Of a stretch of 64,000 nt of DNA, positions 22,178-33,881 are shown piece by piece. The position numbers were made by a program, and so were the translations under genes. Position 1 is the first letter of the stretch. The number at the start of each line of letters is the position of its first letter. The notes beneath the pieces were generated by a model. That model searched no databases. It saw only the letters and a program-made list of their open reading frames with translations, and had not been told where the DNA came from. This stretch comes from Agelas oroides (lineage: Eukaryota > Porifera > Demospongiae > Agelasida > Agelasidae): contig OX422185.1 in assembly GCA_949130485.1 (NCBI GenBank), positions 17,425,011 to 17,489,010 on the forward strand. Reading direction: 5' to 3'.

Positions 22178-23305
22178 ATGTCCAGTAGCTCTGCAACCCG
22201 TTCCAGGGAGAGAAAGGTCCTGTCCCCCAGTGTCTCATCTTCCCTAAGCCTCTTCCAGATGACAGAGACTGCAACGTAACAGGCCTGTTTTGAAGTAGCA
22301 TGTATTAATAAGATTTGGTTGGTGATATTGGTGGAGTTGCATTTCGGCAACCAGGTGATAGGTATTTGCATGCACTGCTGAGGAAAAAAGTCGCTAAAAG
22401 CAGAAGGCGTTAGCTGATGTCATCACCAGAAGCAGGTTTCTCCGCAATATCTAACATCTGGTGAGTTGATTCAATATTTCTGTCACTAGCTTGGAATGGA
22501 GTTGACATTAATTTTAGCCAACATTTATGCTATCAATATGGTATCATTTTGAACAGCTGCAATTTTCACTTCATGCTGTTGTGTTTTGTGGTCAAATTTC
22601 TGTATTGAAAATTTTTTTGAAATACTCCCTACTTCCTCCCACTCACCCTCCCCGGGTGAGAGATGGGGCCTTGGTAACAGAAAGTATAGCAAATCCCCAC
22701 CCTTTTCCACCTCACCCCCCAAGGCCAAGAGGTGGGTCATACCAATGATAGGTGCATTAGAGTATTTTCCACTGTACATGTACTGTTTCATGCTTAACAG
22801 GTTCCAATCTCAGGCAGATCTCTTGAGCTACCTCCAAGGTATACACTTGCACTGTGAAGGTCATTAATCCATCACGTAAGAGAGATGCAAAAACACTTTC
22901 ATGGCATGGTATCACAGACACCTTAACATCTTCTTTGCAAAGAGAAACTGATTGAATCCTTCTCTGCCCATGTAGCTGGAATATCCGAGACTAGGTGGAT
23001 TTAGTATTGACTTTTTTGAAAGCCAGAATTCAGCTCGTAAGTGATGGATTGTTTATCACTTAGAAATGATTTTGATTCTGGAAGCGAGACACTATTATGG
23101 TTTGGTAAAATCTGCTGGTAAAACGAGGAGCAGTGACAAAGCACCGAAAGCAGAGACACCCTTATCAAAGCAAAAGAAAAAGGAAGCTAACATTTCATTA
23201 GAGCTCCAAGATAAACGTGGCAATAAGTTTAGTTGACCCCAGTATAAGCTTTGGACCCGTTTGATTGAAAATGGTCAGTGGGATGATATGGAACAATCTC
23301 CTAAT

Positions 23306-23442
23306 TAGTGTTGTTTTAGTATAGAGTTAACGGTTGTGCTTTTAGTTTAGTTATAGTTGTAGCTCGATTAACTAAAATTTTAAAAAGGCCACACATACTA
23401 AAAGGCATTTAGTTAAAGTCATAGTTAACTAAAACAACACTA
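23306..23442. mobile_element. 137-bp MITE, TAGTGTTGTTTTAG ends, 8-bp duplication
   Basis: Left TAGTGTTGTTTTAGT, right ACTAAAACAACACTA. CTCCTAAT flanks both sides (23298-23305, 23443-23450), a perfect 8-bp duplication as for hAT elements. Related pieces lie at 5411-5450, 5699-5940 and 8845-8960. Confidence 0.85.
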
Positions 23443-24074
23443 CTCCTAATATACCCATCTTTGGCACTACACAGCTCAAAAAAGCTGCAGAAGAAATCTA
23501 CAACAGAAGGCATTGCAAAATTAATGCAGGTGTGGCTATTATTGAAACATCTTCAAAGTCCACCGCAGCCCAAACAATTAGTACAGGGGGCCAATCCAGG
23601 TTCGAACCTTGGTACGTCTCAGGGAAAAAGCTGAGCTTCAGAAAGAATATATTGATCAGCATTCCATGATGTCCAGTATTCAGTATTCTTGGTAGCAATA
23701 CTCTAAATGAGCTTTCAGCATATTTGTAGTGAAGTTATACAACTTTTGCTTCTATCCAAGTATTGTATATATTGCGCGTGTATACACAGGGGGGTGATTA
23801 CACGGAGTAACATAACTTGAGGCCAATGGAGAACAGTTCTTCAAAAGAACATAGACTTAGACAAATGAGATCAACAAGGGAGTTTGAGTCCAAAGCTAAG
23901 TCAGTGTGTTCAGCAAGAAAGTGATCGCAGAGGGCACAGTCCAGAGGGATGACGAAGTTACATAATTCCACAGGACATGTTCGGTCAGTGAAAACAGTTT
24001 TACACAGGGCTGTTGTCCAGTGCTGCATCCCAGAACTTCAATTCCTTGGCTTGGAGCAAGGAGACCTCTCAGAC

Positions 24075-24284
24075 TAAAGGGGGAGGAATGTAGTATCTTG
24101 ACTCTACAGTATTAGCACTTCGTTAGCACTATAGTTTACACTCTGTGTGTTAATTGCTATTGTTATATGTGTCAGCTCTTGTTTGTACTTGCCTATGGCT
24201 TAGGTGTAACTAGGATTGCTATATAAGCAGTGTTGTATATTCTTTGTGAAGAAAGGATTAATACTGGCCGGCCAGGATATTACA
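24075..24284 (+). repeat. LTR of a retrotransposon with preceding polypurine tract
   Basis: AAAGGGGGAGGAA at 24076-24088 is a polypurine tract. It is followed by TGTAGTATCTTG...GATATTACA (24089-24284), with TG...CA ends and inverted TGTARTATC termini. TATATAAGCAG at about 24219 is a likely promoter. A second tract plus LTR start is at 25524-25567. Confidence 0.65.
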
Positions 24285-24344
24285 GGACATATTTGGGTTA
24301 GACCACTATGTGAAGCATGAACAGTTTATACTGTAAATTATATT

Positions 24345-24907
24345 AATCCTTTCTTCACAAAGAATATACAACACTGCTTATATAGCAATCCTACACTGTA
24401 AAAAAAAATAGGTTACTTTAACCATATCTGTATAGGTTATCTCAGTTGCACCAGAGTGATGTATGTATACATTATCAGAAGTCCCAGGAATGCTTCTAAA
24501 ATAGGTTCTTGAAATTCCATTCAAGAGCTTCTGTTTTAGTTTCTTCTATCAGAAGTCCTATTTGGCTACATTACTGGCACTTCTACCAAAACTATGTAAC
24601 CAAGCCCTTTCCAGAAATGCTAACTGATAAGTGTTTGGAAACAAGACTGGTTTAATTAAAGAAGAAGCTTCTCAACGTTTTCATTTCAAGGTCTTCAGAA
24701 GACCTGTTTGGAAGCATTCCTTGAACTTCATGATGTGTACACCATACATGCAACTGCGATAACTGAAATATGGTTAAAGTAACCTAAATGTTTTTACTGT
24801 GTATATAGTACAAACAAGAGCTGACACGTATAACAATAGCAATTAACACACAGAGTGTAAACTATAGTACTAACGAAGTGCTAATACTGTAGAGTCAAGA
24901 TACTACA
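24345..24907 (-). repeat. Inverted LTR copy split by a MITE
   Basis: Reverse complement of most of the 24089 LTR: ATTAATCCTTTCTTCACAAAG at the left and GATACTACA at the right. The insert is the CACTGTAAAAA MITE at 24394-24801, with loss of about 20 bp of LTR beside it. The copy lies back to back with the direct LTR. Confidence 0.65.
24394..24801. mobile_element. CACTGTAAAAA MITE, copy 1
   Basis: Long inverted termini: CACTGTAAAAA then AGGTTACTTTAACCATAT, mirrored at 24765-24801. Further inverted blocks inside (GAAGCATTCC, AGAAGCTTCT). Other copies at 30116-30569 and 39649-40029, a remnant at 46343-46675. Confidence 0.8.
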
Positions 24908-25536
24908 TTGACCCGTGGAAGTTCTGCAGACCAGGCGGAGAGGACCGGCTCCCCCGCAGAGAGACGGTGCTGCAGACACTGGTGGTTGCCGCAACCGGAA
25001 AGTCACGGTGGACGACGGTGCTGCGGACCAGCCAGTTCACCCCAGAGACGGGGCGGAGAGAGGTCCTGGCAATAGAGAGCCAGCGACCGCCGCACCACCG
25101 TACAGAGAATCGTGATCGGTGCAGCCGCTGCGAAACAGCAGCCGTGCAACAGCACAACTACAAGTGCCGCGAAGGGGCACAGGCGAAATCGGGTCCGGCG
25201 AGCAAAGCCCGAGACCGAGACAGAGACTGCTGCATTGGAGCTACCAATACAGGACCTCCACGCAAAATTGTCGCAAGCTACGGTGCAGTAAAGGAGACCA
25301 TACGGCATGGGTTTATATAGTCTCGCAAGCCACACCCTTCGAAGGGTATGGCTTGCGAGACTAGGGTTTATATGGGTTTATGTTACTACAGATGCCCAAC
25401 AATGCGGGAAGCATACGACATGCATATGGAGACTCAGACGAGGGATCACGATCAAGTAAATGGACCCCGAGACAAAGAACCAGAACAAATTCCTTGGCTT
25501 GGAGCATGGATACCTCTCAGACTAAAGGGGGAGGAA
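24908..25536. other. GC-rich segment between two LTR copies
   Basis: Much more GC-rich than its neighbours. It ends with AGACTAAAGGGGGAGGAA, the same tail as before the 24089 LTR, so its right part belongs to the retrotransposon interior. No gag or pol motif was recognised. Confidence 0.4.
25318..25363. mobile_element. 46-bp hairpin with perfect 9-bp target duplication
   Basis: TAGTCTCGCAAGCCACACCC joins almost directly to its inverted copy, ending GGCTTGCGAGACTA. GGGTTTATA flanks both sides (25309-25317, 25364-25372). One of the smallest elements of the family here. Confidence 0.85.
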
Positions 25537-25822
25537 TGTAGTATCTTGACTCTACAGTATTAGCACTTTCCAAATGTCAATTAAGCGTCCTACTTCCGGA
25601 GGGCAAACGCGCGATCGAGAGGCAGCTGTACAGCGGACCTTTCACCTTGAGAGAAGCAGCTTCTTTTATCTTTCAGTACTAATGGTAAGGACTCGATGTA
25701 GCACTTACTTTTTGCAAACAGCTGCACAAAGCCCAGACCCCGACTCTTGCCCTCCGGAAGTGAAGCCACGCCCCATGAAAACCATCTATAGTTTACACTC
25801 TGTGTGTTAATTGCTATTGTTA
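25537..25822 (+). repeat. Truncated LTR with a 220-bp insertion
   Basis: TGTAGTATCTTGACTCTACA starts the LTR. It is broken at about 25568, resumes at 25788 with CTATAGTTTACACTCTGTGT, and ends at 25821. The insert carries CTTCCGGAGGGCAA and TTGCCCTCCGGAAG near its ends, so it is itself a TIR element of about 220 bp. Confidence 0.6.
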
Positions 25823-26444
25823 AAGACTTAAAAAAAAACATTAAAAATGTAAAAAGATGTAGGGATGGCATGCCAAAAAGTATGCAAACAAGGTAGGGAT
25901 AATGCATGAAAGCAAAGGTCAACATATTGGCAAAGCCCCATCCCTACATCTTTTTCAGAGTTGAGAGCTGAATCTGCACCCATCCATGCAGTTATGCTGT
26001 GCATGAGTACTTAAGTTTACACACTGTCTATGACTAGTCTGCAGCCCACTCAAGCTCAGTGTCTAGGTTGTATCAGAAAGGGTGCCACTGTCACTACAAG
26101 TAGTATGTGGACAGTAAAGCTACTTGGTAGCTATCTGATAGCTACGTACGAGGCAAACATACCTATAGGCTATACAGACACAGATGCTGGATCATACTCC
26201 TCGTTCCCAGGCCATGTGGGAGGAGCTAGGAAGTGGCCTGAGAACGGTTGGAGTAAACTTGCGGTATGTTTCAGGAAGACCCCCATGCACTGTCTAACTG
26301 CAGTGTGAAAAAGATGTAGGGATGGGGCTTTGCCAATATGTTGACCTTAAAGTTTGCTTTCATGCATTATCCCTACCTTGTTTGCATACTTTTTGGCATG
26401 CCATCCCTACATCTTTTTACATTTTTAATGTTTTTTAAGTCTTG
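25823..26444. repeat. Inverted pair of the GATGTAGGGATGG repeat
   Basis: 25823-25962 and 26305-26444 are inverted copies of about 138 bp, starting AGACTTAAAAAA and containing AAAAAGATGTAGGGATGGC. The 340-bp centre has a worn TCGTTCCCAGGCC hairpin. Single pieces recur at 32370-32600 and 40505-40680. Confidence 0.75.
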
Positions 26445-26888
26445 TTTCTGTACTTTTTTGATGTTAATCTCAGTTACAGTTAGACCTAAGCCTAAGAAGA
26501 ATATTTCAAGTGTAACCACAACACCAGAACTTGAAATGGCGTTGACAATAGTTCCAGGCATGTAATAATAATGTGTAATATAGCCAACTAGAACCTGATG
26601 AAGGGCCAACCGCTCTCCCTACCAAACTTTGTGAAACCATTTTCATGATTCAGTTGTCAATCACATGACGACTGACCAGCTCCAGCACAGAAAACTATCA
26701 TACTGACAACTTACCATGCATGCTAGCTTTACAGTTCACTAAAGCTGTGAGTAGGCTATTTTTAGTGTAGCTACAAGTAGGTAGCGCCTTACCTACGTGG
26801 TGTTCATAAGCCTTGCCCAATGCCGCGAGGGGAAAGACAGTGCCAGCTAGGCATACTCTGATACTGCCCGCTGGCGATTTCGCGTACT

Positions 26889-27413
26889 AGTCTCGCTTCC
26901 AGACCAATGACCGTGGTCTTTGGTGTGGGAAGGAGACTTCGTGTGCGCATGCGTACAAATTAGAAAATGGCGTCCTAAGCAACGGACAGCAGCCTCAGTG
27001 TGTTGTGAATCGCTTTTCTTGACCAGGGTAAATTTGAAGCTATGAAGACGCTGAGTGGTTGGGAAGCTGCGCGCTGTGATGAACATCAGTTTCGTGCTAA
27101 AATCAAGGTGAGCACTTTAGCTGTTTTCGAGTTATTGTCGTTTTGACAAGTGGTCTGAACAAAGAAAGAAGAAAGAAGAATACGAAAAATGGCACTTTCA
27201 TGACTGCACACTTTTGCGTTTAGCTATCTTCCGCGTGGCTTTTGGCCACTTATATGAGTCTTGCTGATCACAAAGCCACTCAAAGAGGAAGCCTGGGCGC
27301 TTAAATAAGCTTTTAGCATCAGTGTTTGTGGTGAAGTTATACGGCTTTTGCTTAAGTATTGCATATATTGCGCGTCGGCGCCATCCCTACATAGAGAGTC
27401 TACCGACTCTCTG
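26889..27413. repeat. About 525-bp dispersed repeat, copy 1
   Basis: Matches the reverse complement of 40032-40505. It starts with a CTCGCTTCCAGACCAA fragment and includes GCGCATGCGTACAA and AGAAAATGGCGTCCTA. It ends with AGAGAGTC-TACC-GACTCTCT. At 27041-27108 it contains a short ATG frame ending at a possible donor (AAG then GTGAGC), but the other copy does not keep that frame. Confidence 0.65.
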
Positions 27414-27415
27414 AT

Positions 27416-27520
27416 ACGTGTCAGCTCTTGTTTGTACTTGCCTATGGCTTTGGTGTATATAAGCAGTGTTGTATATTCTTTGTGAAGAAAGGATTAATAC
27501 CGGCCGGCCAGGATATTACA
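27416..27520 (+). repeat. LTR 3' fragment
   Basis: GTGTCAGCTCTTGTTTGTAC through GATATTACA, the right half of the 24089 LTR. It is followed by the same 55 bp (GGACATATTTGGGTTAGACC...), which may be the start of the retrotransposon interior. Confidence 0.55.
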
Positions 27521-27803
27521 GGACATATTTGGGTTAGACCACTATGTGAAGCATGAACATTTTATACTGTAAATTATTTGCAAAGTGAAAATTTTGGATT
27601 AGCACCTTCCTAGCCACATAGATAATAATCGTGTGTTTTTGTACATTAATAGTTTACAAGATTGTTTTAGCTTAATTGGGAAAACTCTGTCCATTAAATT
27701 GGGTATACATTCTATGAACACAGAATCATTTTGCCTCTACCAGCTAGTATGCAGGCTGTAAACTACAACTAAAATTGTGTATTATTTTGTACAGTTCATT
27801 TTC

Positions 27804-29957
27804 CTACGGCAGTTTCAAGGTGAAGATAGATTCCCAGATTCTCTCAAGGTAGTGGCCTTCTAGAGGGTCTCTGCTATGACTCACATATGGTATCAACTTC
27901 TTGTAAAATTCTATGGGGTGCTGTTGGATAAGTGTTCTGGTTACTGAAAAGCAACCTCCAAAGCATACTTTTATACTTGGTGGATGAGGATATCCAAAGA
28001 TATTTTGCCAAAACGTGCCGAATGTGACATTGGCTATAGAATGTTTCTGTTGAAGCCCATTGGTTCTTCCCCACGACCTGTAATTATCACGATGGTCACT
28101 GCATGAGATCTGGTTCTTCTGGGCTAATGTAATGTAATCACTGAGGTTATTGTAAGCTCTCCCATACTGCCTTTCTTTTGATAGACTTCCTTGGAGAAAG
28201 ACTGTGATTTCAGCAAGGTAATCGTAATTATTGATGATGTGGTACAGATGAGTATGACCTTCACGTCCAACATTTGGTAGTGTTTCCCACTGTCTATACT
28301 CAAAGTGGGGGATGACCTCGTTACCCTTGTGGTATATGTGGCAGTGGTTGGCCACTGGAGTTAACCAGTTCAGATCTTCTCCTATGTGAGCAATAACAAA
28401 TTCATACTTAGGGATCAGAAATGGGAGGGCAGAACATGATGGGTTTCGATTGGAAGCCTTCATTGAGTTTACTCTGTTAGGGTCAGGGTAAGTTTCTTCT
28501 GGGGTTCCCTTCATGATAAAGTCGACTATCTCCAAACCTTGCATGAAAGAATGATCCTGGTTGCCTACTTCGTATCTCCAACCACCAAAACGTCCTCGAG
28601 AGTATATTTGTTTTGACTCCAGCCATGGTTGGATAGAAGTGAGAAGTTGTTTTCTTCTTAGGAAAGGAACTGGATAACCATATTCCAAACGAAGATGATA
28701 CTTAGAAACAACTTGATCTCTGTTAATGAATTCATAGTTAACTAAGGCATTAATAGTTTCTTTGAGAAGATTCTCTTCAGTCCAGTAGCTTGGGTTACTC
28801 GCCCTCATTGGTTCAGCTGCTTCACACATCAGTGACCAATAATCACCTGATGCAGGTACATGATCCTTAGAGTAGCCAGAAAACACAGTTACACGATAGA
28901 AAGGAGCGTCAGAATCAGGAAAATACATCCAGTGTTTGCCTTCCAGGAGCTTGGGAGGATGGCCCTTCAGTCCAATACCTATAACATGAGTATGTGTATA
29001 CACAAATTCTTCAGCTAGCTTTTTCATTCTTACAGAAGTTTCATCGGTATCATTCACCATCTTGAGAAGCAAATGTAGGGGCACAGTTGATATCAAGTAG
29101 TCATACTTGAGTTGGTATTGTTTTGGGGTTTTACCCTGTACCTCCACCTTTAGTTCCTTTTGATTCACATTGATCCCTGTCACTTTGTTGTGGAAGTGAA
29201 ACCACCCTTGCGGAAGTTGCCGAGCAACAGCTTTCCAGATCCCACCAGTTCCCCCATACCGCGGAAACCTAAAGAAGTGATTCGGACCCCAATCGGAATC
29301 ATTCACCAATTTTCCTTTTTCTGATGTAGCAATTTTGGCTTTGATCCTGGTAATATTTGGTACAGCAACTCTCTCAGATACCCAGTCAACATTCATTTCA
29401 GTAGTGTTAACAGTCCAAATCTTTTGATTGTACTTCCGCATAAAAATATCACAAAGACCTGCGCCAAAATGCTTCAAAAGCCATTGGTCAAAGTTAGCCA
29501 GCTTCTGTTGACTGGGGTTGTTAGTGATTGCTTCCAACCCCTTCAAGCTCTTTTCTCTGTCAACCTTATCCATAGCATAGATATTCTCTTGAACTGGATA
29601 TTGGACAAATCTTCTGATTGCATCAGAGCCCTTCATAAAGGCGTATGCAGCTCTAGTATGTTGGTTCCACTCTGAGACTGCCTCAGTAAGTGTCTGTGTG
29701 AAGTAAGGATAGTGAGAAAATACTACATGACCTCCATTATCCCATAGGAAACCATTTTGATCTCTGTGTGATCCAGCCAAACCTCCAGGTATCCCTTGTT
29801 GTTCCAGTACGATAATTTGGGTATTGCTGCGCAAAACACCAAGATTAGTGAGCCTATGAGCTGCTCCAAGTCCAGTAGGACCAGCTCCAATGATGACAAT
29901 GCGCTGTTTCTTTTCCATGTCTATACCAGTTTCACAGCTCCAGGATGCATGGGCCAT
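27804..29957 (-). CDS. UDP-galactopyranose mutase fused to a DUF3431 domain
   Basis: The N-terminal ~500 residues are a eukaryotic-type UGM, the flavoenzyme interconverting UDP-galactopyranose and UDP-galactofuranose. Visible are the FAD fold GAGPTGLGAA, GGLAGS, the GGHVVFSHY loop with its histidine, ERVAVPN and FYRVTVFSGYS (substrate arginines), WGPNHFFRFP and GGTGGIWKAVA. The domain ends with SRGRFGGWRYEVGNQDHSFM. From about residue 525 the chain is a DUF3431 domain (FVIAHIGEDLNWL, NVGREGHTHLYHIINNYDYL, ITVFLQG, FGTFWQNIFGY). All key residues look intact and the frame has no stop over 717 codons. The first ATG at 29957 is open, but an acceptor-like GGTATAG just before ACATGG (29920) would splice in phase to upstream exons at 31650-31682 and 34469-34559. 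That would start the UGM part at MEKKQ and give 746 residues with a signal anchor. Stop TAG at 27804-27806. The large exon and its two domains are firm; the N terminus is not. Confidence 0.95.
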   Translation of the reverse strand: MAHASWSCETGIDMEKKQRIVIIGAGPTGLGAAHRLTNLGVLRSNTQIIVLEQQGIPGGLAGSHRDQNGFLWDNGGHVVFSHYPYFTQTLTEAVSEWNQHTRAAYAFMKGSDAIRRFVQYPVQENIYAMDKVDREKSLKGLEAITNNPSQQKLANFDQWLLKHFGAGLCDIFMRKYNQKIWTVNTTEMNVDWVSERVAVPNITRIKAKIATSEKGKLVNDSDWGPNHFFRFPRYGGTGGIWKAVARQLPQGWFHFHNKVTGINVNQKELKVEVQGKTPKQYQLKYDYLISTVPLHLLLKMVNDTDETSVRMKKLAEEFVYTHTHVIGIGLKGHPPKLLEGKHWMYFPDSDAPFYRVTVFSGYSKDHVPASGDYWSLMCEAAEPMRASNPSYWTEENLLKETINALVNYEFINRDQVVSKYHLRLEYGYPVPFLRRKQLLTSIQPWLESKQIYSRGRFGGWRYEVGNQDHSFMQGLEIVDFIMKGTPEETYPDPNRVNSMKASNRNPSCSALPFLIPKYEFVIAHIGEDLNWLTPVANHCHIYHKGNEVIPHFEYRQWETLPNVGREGHTHLYHIINNYDYLAEITVFLQGSLSKERQYGRAYNNLSDYITLAQKNQISCSDHRDNYRSWGRTNGLQQKHSIANVTFGTFWQNIFGYPHPPSIKVCFGGCFSVTRTLIQQHPIEFYKKLIPYVSHSRDPLEGHYLERIWESIFTLKLP

Positions 29958-30115
29958 GGACGGCTACAGAAATTGAAAGTGAAAATACATTTTAACATGA
30001 CTGTATATTCTTTTTCTTCTTTACAGTAGGACAAGAAGTAATAATGTGCTGTTCAACTTGGAGATTTTTTTGTACAATCCATGTAATTTGTGGTCCTGTC
30101 ATCTGAGCTCTATAT

Positions 30116-30569
30116 CACTGTAAAAACATTTGGGTTACTTCAACCATATTTTGGTCATCTCAGTTGCATACCTGTTGTGCGTGACACATTACAAACTTCA
30201 AAGGGATGCTTCCTATTTGAATCAAAGCTTAAGTGTAATTGAGAAGCTTCTCCCTCAGTTAGGATCTTCTTACAGAAAGCCTATAGCTATTTGGTTACAC
30301 TCCTGGCATTTCTACCACAGCCATGCAACCAGGTACTCCTCCAGGGACAGATGTCAGTGTAGGATCAAAGAAACACCAACCTCACCAGAAATGCTATAAG
30401 CCTTCTGAAAGGAGATACTAATTTAACAAAGGGAGAAGCTTCTCAACTACACTCTGATTCAGAATGAGATTGGTAGCCTTGCTTGAAGTTTGTAATGTAT
30501 CACAGACACAACAGGCATGCAACTGAGACGACCAAAATATGGTTGAAGTAACCCAAATTTTTTTACAGT
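30116..30569. mobile_element. CACTGTAAAAA MITE, copy 2
   Basis: Left CACTGTAAAAACATTTGGGT, right inverse ending TTTTTTACAGT. Internal inverted blocks ACACATTACAAACTTCAA and ACCTGTTGTG. It lies in the putative intron of the UGM gene. Confidence 0.85.
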
Positions 30570-30742
30570 ATATATAGTGCTAATTAGCTAGTGTGTCAAC
30601 TGTGAATTAACAACAGTCACTTTCCATAGGACTGTCCCTCTTTGCAGAAGCCAATTGAAAAATCACTGAATGGATAAGATTTTAATGCTATTTTTAGTGT
30701 GTTGCAGATCATGCTGGTATACTCTTCAATGGCTGAAGGGAA

Positions 30743-30850
30743 TTAAAAAAAAAAAACGGACATGAGATCCAGCCAGGATTTTAACCTGGGCCTTGTGAAT
30801 TCCGGTCAGATGCTCTTACCAACTGAGCCACTATAGAGCTCTGGCATGGG
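30743..30850 (-). repeat. tRNA-derived SINE
   Basis: On the minus strand: GTGGCTCAGTTGGTAAGAGC (A box), CAGGTTAAAATCCTGG (damaged B box), GCTGGATCTCATGTCC, then a T run. A tail in the opposite orientation is at 31002-31050 (GGTTCGAATCCTGGCTGGAT). Confidence 0.7.
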
Positions 30851-31293
30851 AGCAGAGGATAAATGGTATAGGATTTGATTCTCAAGTTGGATATCTGGTA
30901 GGCATTGACTCTGCAAGATAAGTACTGAAGTAATGTACAGAAAAGCCATAGCTACAAAGTGTTTGTTAAAGGGATAAATGATTTTACATGCATGGTTGAT
31001 GTTGAAGGTTCGAATCCTGGCTGGATCTTATGTCCATTTTCTCCCCTTCAACATCAAGGCTCTGCAAATATCTCAATATCTGAGCCTTAGGCGGGAGAAA
31101 AAAAACTTTGTATGACTTTTCTCTGGAAGGAGAAATGTTTCCGGTTGGCCTCTAATGGGGTTCTGACGGCACATGCAAGTCTTATACACAGATCACTGAT
31201 TGCAGCAAACCGTACTTTGGTACTTACTGTGCAGTCAATGCCTAGCTACCAGAGACTGATCTAGCATGAGAATTGAACTGTGCCAATAAACAC

Positions 31294-31404
<111 letters not shown>

Positions 31405-31649
31405 ACACACGTACACGCATGCACACACTGTCTCTCTCTCTGAGTCCACATAACAACATTAGATAAGTTAAACAACTTGTAGATAACAATTAGTGATCCC
31501 ACCCAACCAATTAACAATCATATCATGCCTACCTATGACATCATGAGAAAAGGTCAGTCACATGTAGAAGAGAAAGAAGAGAGCTCAACTAAAGAGAAGA
31601 ATCTAGCAGCATCCATTGCCTTCCTAAGAGATAAGTCATAGAAGTATAC

Positions 31650-31682
31650 TTCTGGCATTGCTACTACTTTCATTTTGCTGGT
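31650..31682 (-). CDS. Possible 33-bp exon of the UGM-DUF3431 gene
   Basis: On the minus strand TTTGTTTACAG precedes ACCAGCAAAATGAAAG..., and GTATAC follows GCCAGAA. Entered in phase 1 it reads D-QQNESSSNAR and leaves in phase 1, which fits both the upstream anchor exon and the acceptor at 29920. It would be part of a luminal stem with an NES glycosylation site. Supported by phase and acceptor quality only; the gene could also skip it. Confidence 0.35.
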
Positions 31683-31917
31683 CTGTAAACAAAAACAATA
31701 GTTCAAGTACTCATTTGATTCTCAGAGATTCAAGTTAAAGGTCAAATAGCTGTGACAGTCTATAGTTATCTAGCTACCATAAGACCGATGACTCAAAGCA
31801 TGTGTAAGATCGCATGTAGTGAGCCTACATGTTCCAAGCCCACATGCAGCATGTCCCAACTACCAGACTTAGCTGTACTCCATGTACATATGGGAGTGGC
31901 TCCGCCCTTTCTGTAGC

Positions 31918-32240
31918 CAATCACAGGTCGGGAGTTTAAAGGAGCCGAAACCTGTGTTTGTGCAAAGATCAGACTGGGAACTCCCCTGATGACCAGCAAA
32001 AAGAAAACTGAACTGGAACAGGCGGAACAGTTGAATATGTAGTTACTGCTGTGATACTCCCATAGTAACGAGCTTTACATTACATTATTCAGCAATATCA
32101 CACGCATACAAGACCCCAAAAGGAATAAGTAAATAAAATCAAGTATCTCATTTTCACTGACTCATGGTGCAATGGACACGTTCCCTGCCAATCTCCTTAA
32201 CAGGAAGACTCTCAAACACACACACACACACACACATGCA
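31918..32240 (+). repeat. Dispersed repeat with (AC)n tail, copy 1
   Basis: CACAGGTCGGG... through GTAAATAAAATCAAGTATCTCA to an (AC)n run. The same sequence is at 57952-58206, also ending in (AC)n. The GATCAGRCTGGGAACTCCCC block forms a small hairpin. A retroposon 3' end with a microsatellite tail is the likely explanation. Confidence 0.65.
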
Positions 32241-33018
32241 CACACATGCATGCACACATAACTCATAATTCTTTTTGGCAAACAGAATTATGAGTTTCAG
32301 ACTCAAAATTTACAGATAAGGGCATCCTCTGCTTTGTTCAGGATAGATCCACTACAATAAACTATACATTGTATAAAGAAAGTAAAAATGTAAAAAATGT
32401 ACAGATGGCATGCCAAAAAAGTAAATATACAAAGCCCCATCCCTACATCTTTTTCACAATAGAGTGCAACTGTAGTGCAAAAAAAAAAGATGTAGGGATG
32501 TATTTACCTTCACTTTTATATCATCCCTACCTTGTTTGCATACTTTTGACATGCCGGCATGCCAAAAAGTAGGCACCATTCCTACATTTTTTACATAGTG
32601 TTGTAACTACAACCCCAGAACTAGTATGTAGTGGTTCCAAGCATGTACTAACATTGCATGCCAGCTGGAATCCAATCTCCATACCAGATTTTGACCCCTT
32701 TGTGAAGATGATTTCCTGATTTTCAATCGGCTGCCAGTGTTGTACACAAGTGATTTAAAAGCTGGATAGCCTCATAGCTATCACTGAACTTTAGCTGATG
32801 TTGGTATTCATAACTGATCCTCAGTATTGCAGAAATCAGCCATAATTTAGAGAACTTACTTTTGTATTTTGGTGCAGTACCTGAGCCTTATTGTTTGTCA
32901 GCATTGTGCCCGACAGAGTTCTTGTATTCTGCACAACTGAATCAGAGCATGAATCTGCAGATTCAGAATCAAAGAATAGTTATCTAAAAAAGTTTAGTTT
33001 TAAAATCACTGAGAAGTG

Positions 33019-33881
33019 TAGTCTCGTTCCCCCAGTACGGTACATGTACGCGAGAGAGGAGGGTCTAGTGACATTATGGCACTGTAGGCTAGCACTGGTA
33101 TTGAATTTCTAAGCCTTTGATGTTGCTTGCTGGGCTTCAGAAAATTGGAAGTGTGATAAGTAGCTCTGTAAAGGTGTAATGGGAAACACTAAGTAAGTGT
33201 GATAGCCTAGATAATTGGCCAATGAACCAATCAGATTACTCCCAAAATTCCTTGGTGCTTAGGGTAGATGCTGGTATTATGAGTCAGAGGGTATTATGGG
33301 TTCCATGTAACTATTACTCCTAAAGTTTCCAAACTCAATGTCCATTTAGGGTACATACAGGTGCCATTATCTAGCAACTTTCCCATGCATCAAAATGTGT
33401 TTACTCTGTAGTAAGTTTTTCAAGGTTTGATGATTTTAAGGATCCCAAACTATGAACACTGAACAGTGTATGTTAACATTAATACCATGGTAGAATGGAA
33501 GGTGCTGTAGTGAAGAAAAATTACTATCAGCACAAAGAGAGGTTATAAAATGCTAGGATACAGTTTGAACTCCAACTGAAAATGTTTCAATCAACAAAGC
33601 ACCTGGTGACTCATAATACCAACAGTCGACTCATGCATAATACATGCAAGAGTGATTTTCATAGGCTCTTTTATACCTCTGCCTAGGAGGAAAAATACAA
33701 ATTTTATTTTATAAGTGGTACATTCTCAGGAGAAATGTTTCAAACCTTTAGATGGGACTGAAAAAATACATTACACTAATGAGTAATTCAGTTTAGCTGT
33801 CTCATAATACCAGCATCTACCCTAAATGTTGTACTATATTCACTTGACCCTCGTACGTGTACTGTACTGGGAACGAAACTA
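33019..33881. mobile_element. 863-bp TAGTCTCG-type element, old
   Basis: Left TAGTCTCGTTCCCCCAGTAC, right GTACTGGGAACGAAACTA. Inside, TAGGGTAGATGCTGGTATTA at about 33258 is inverted at about 33800. Flanks TGAGAAGTG and TGATTATGG match poorly (5 of 9). Confidence 0.6.

Noticed and set aside
30743..30850. Functional tRNA gene on the minus strand
   Set aside because: The B box is mutated and no cloverleaf can be drawn; fits a SINE.
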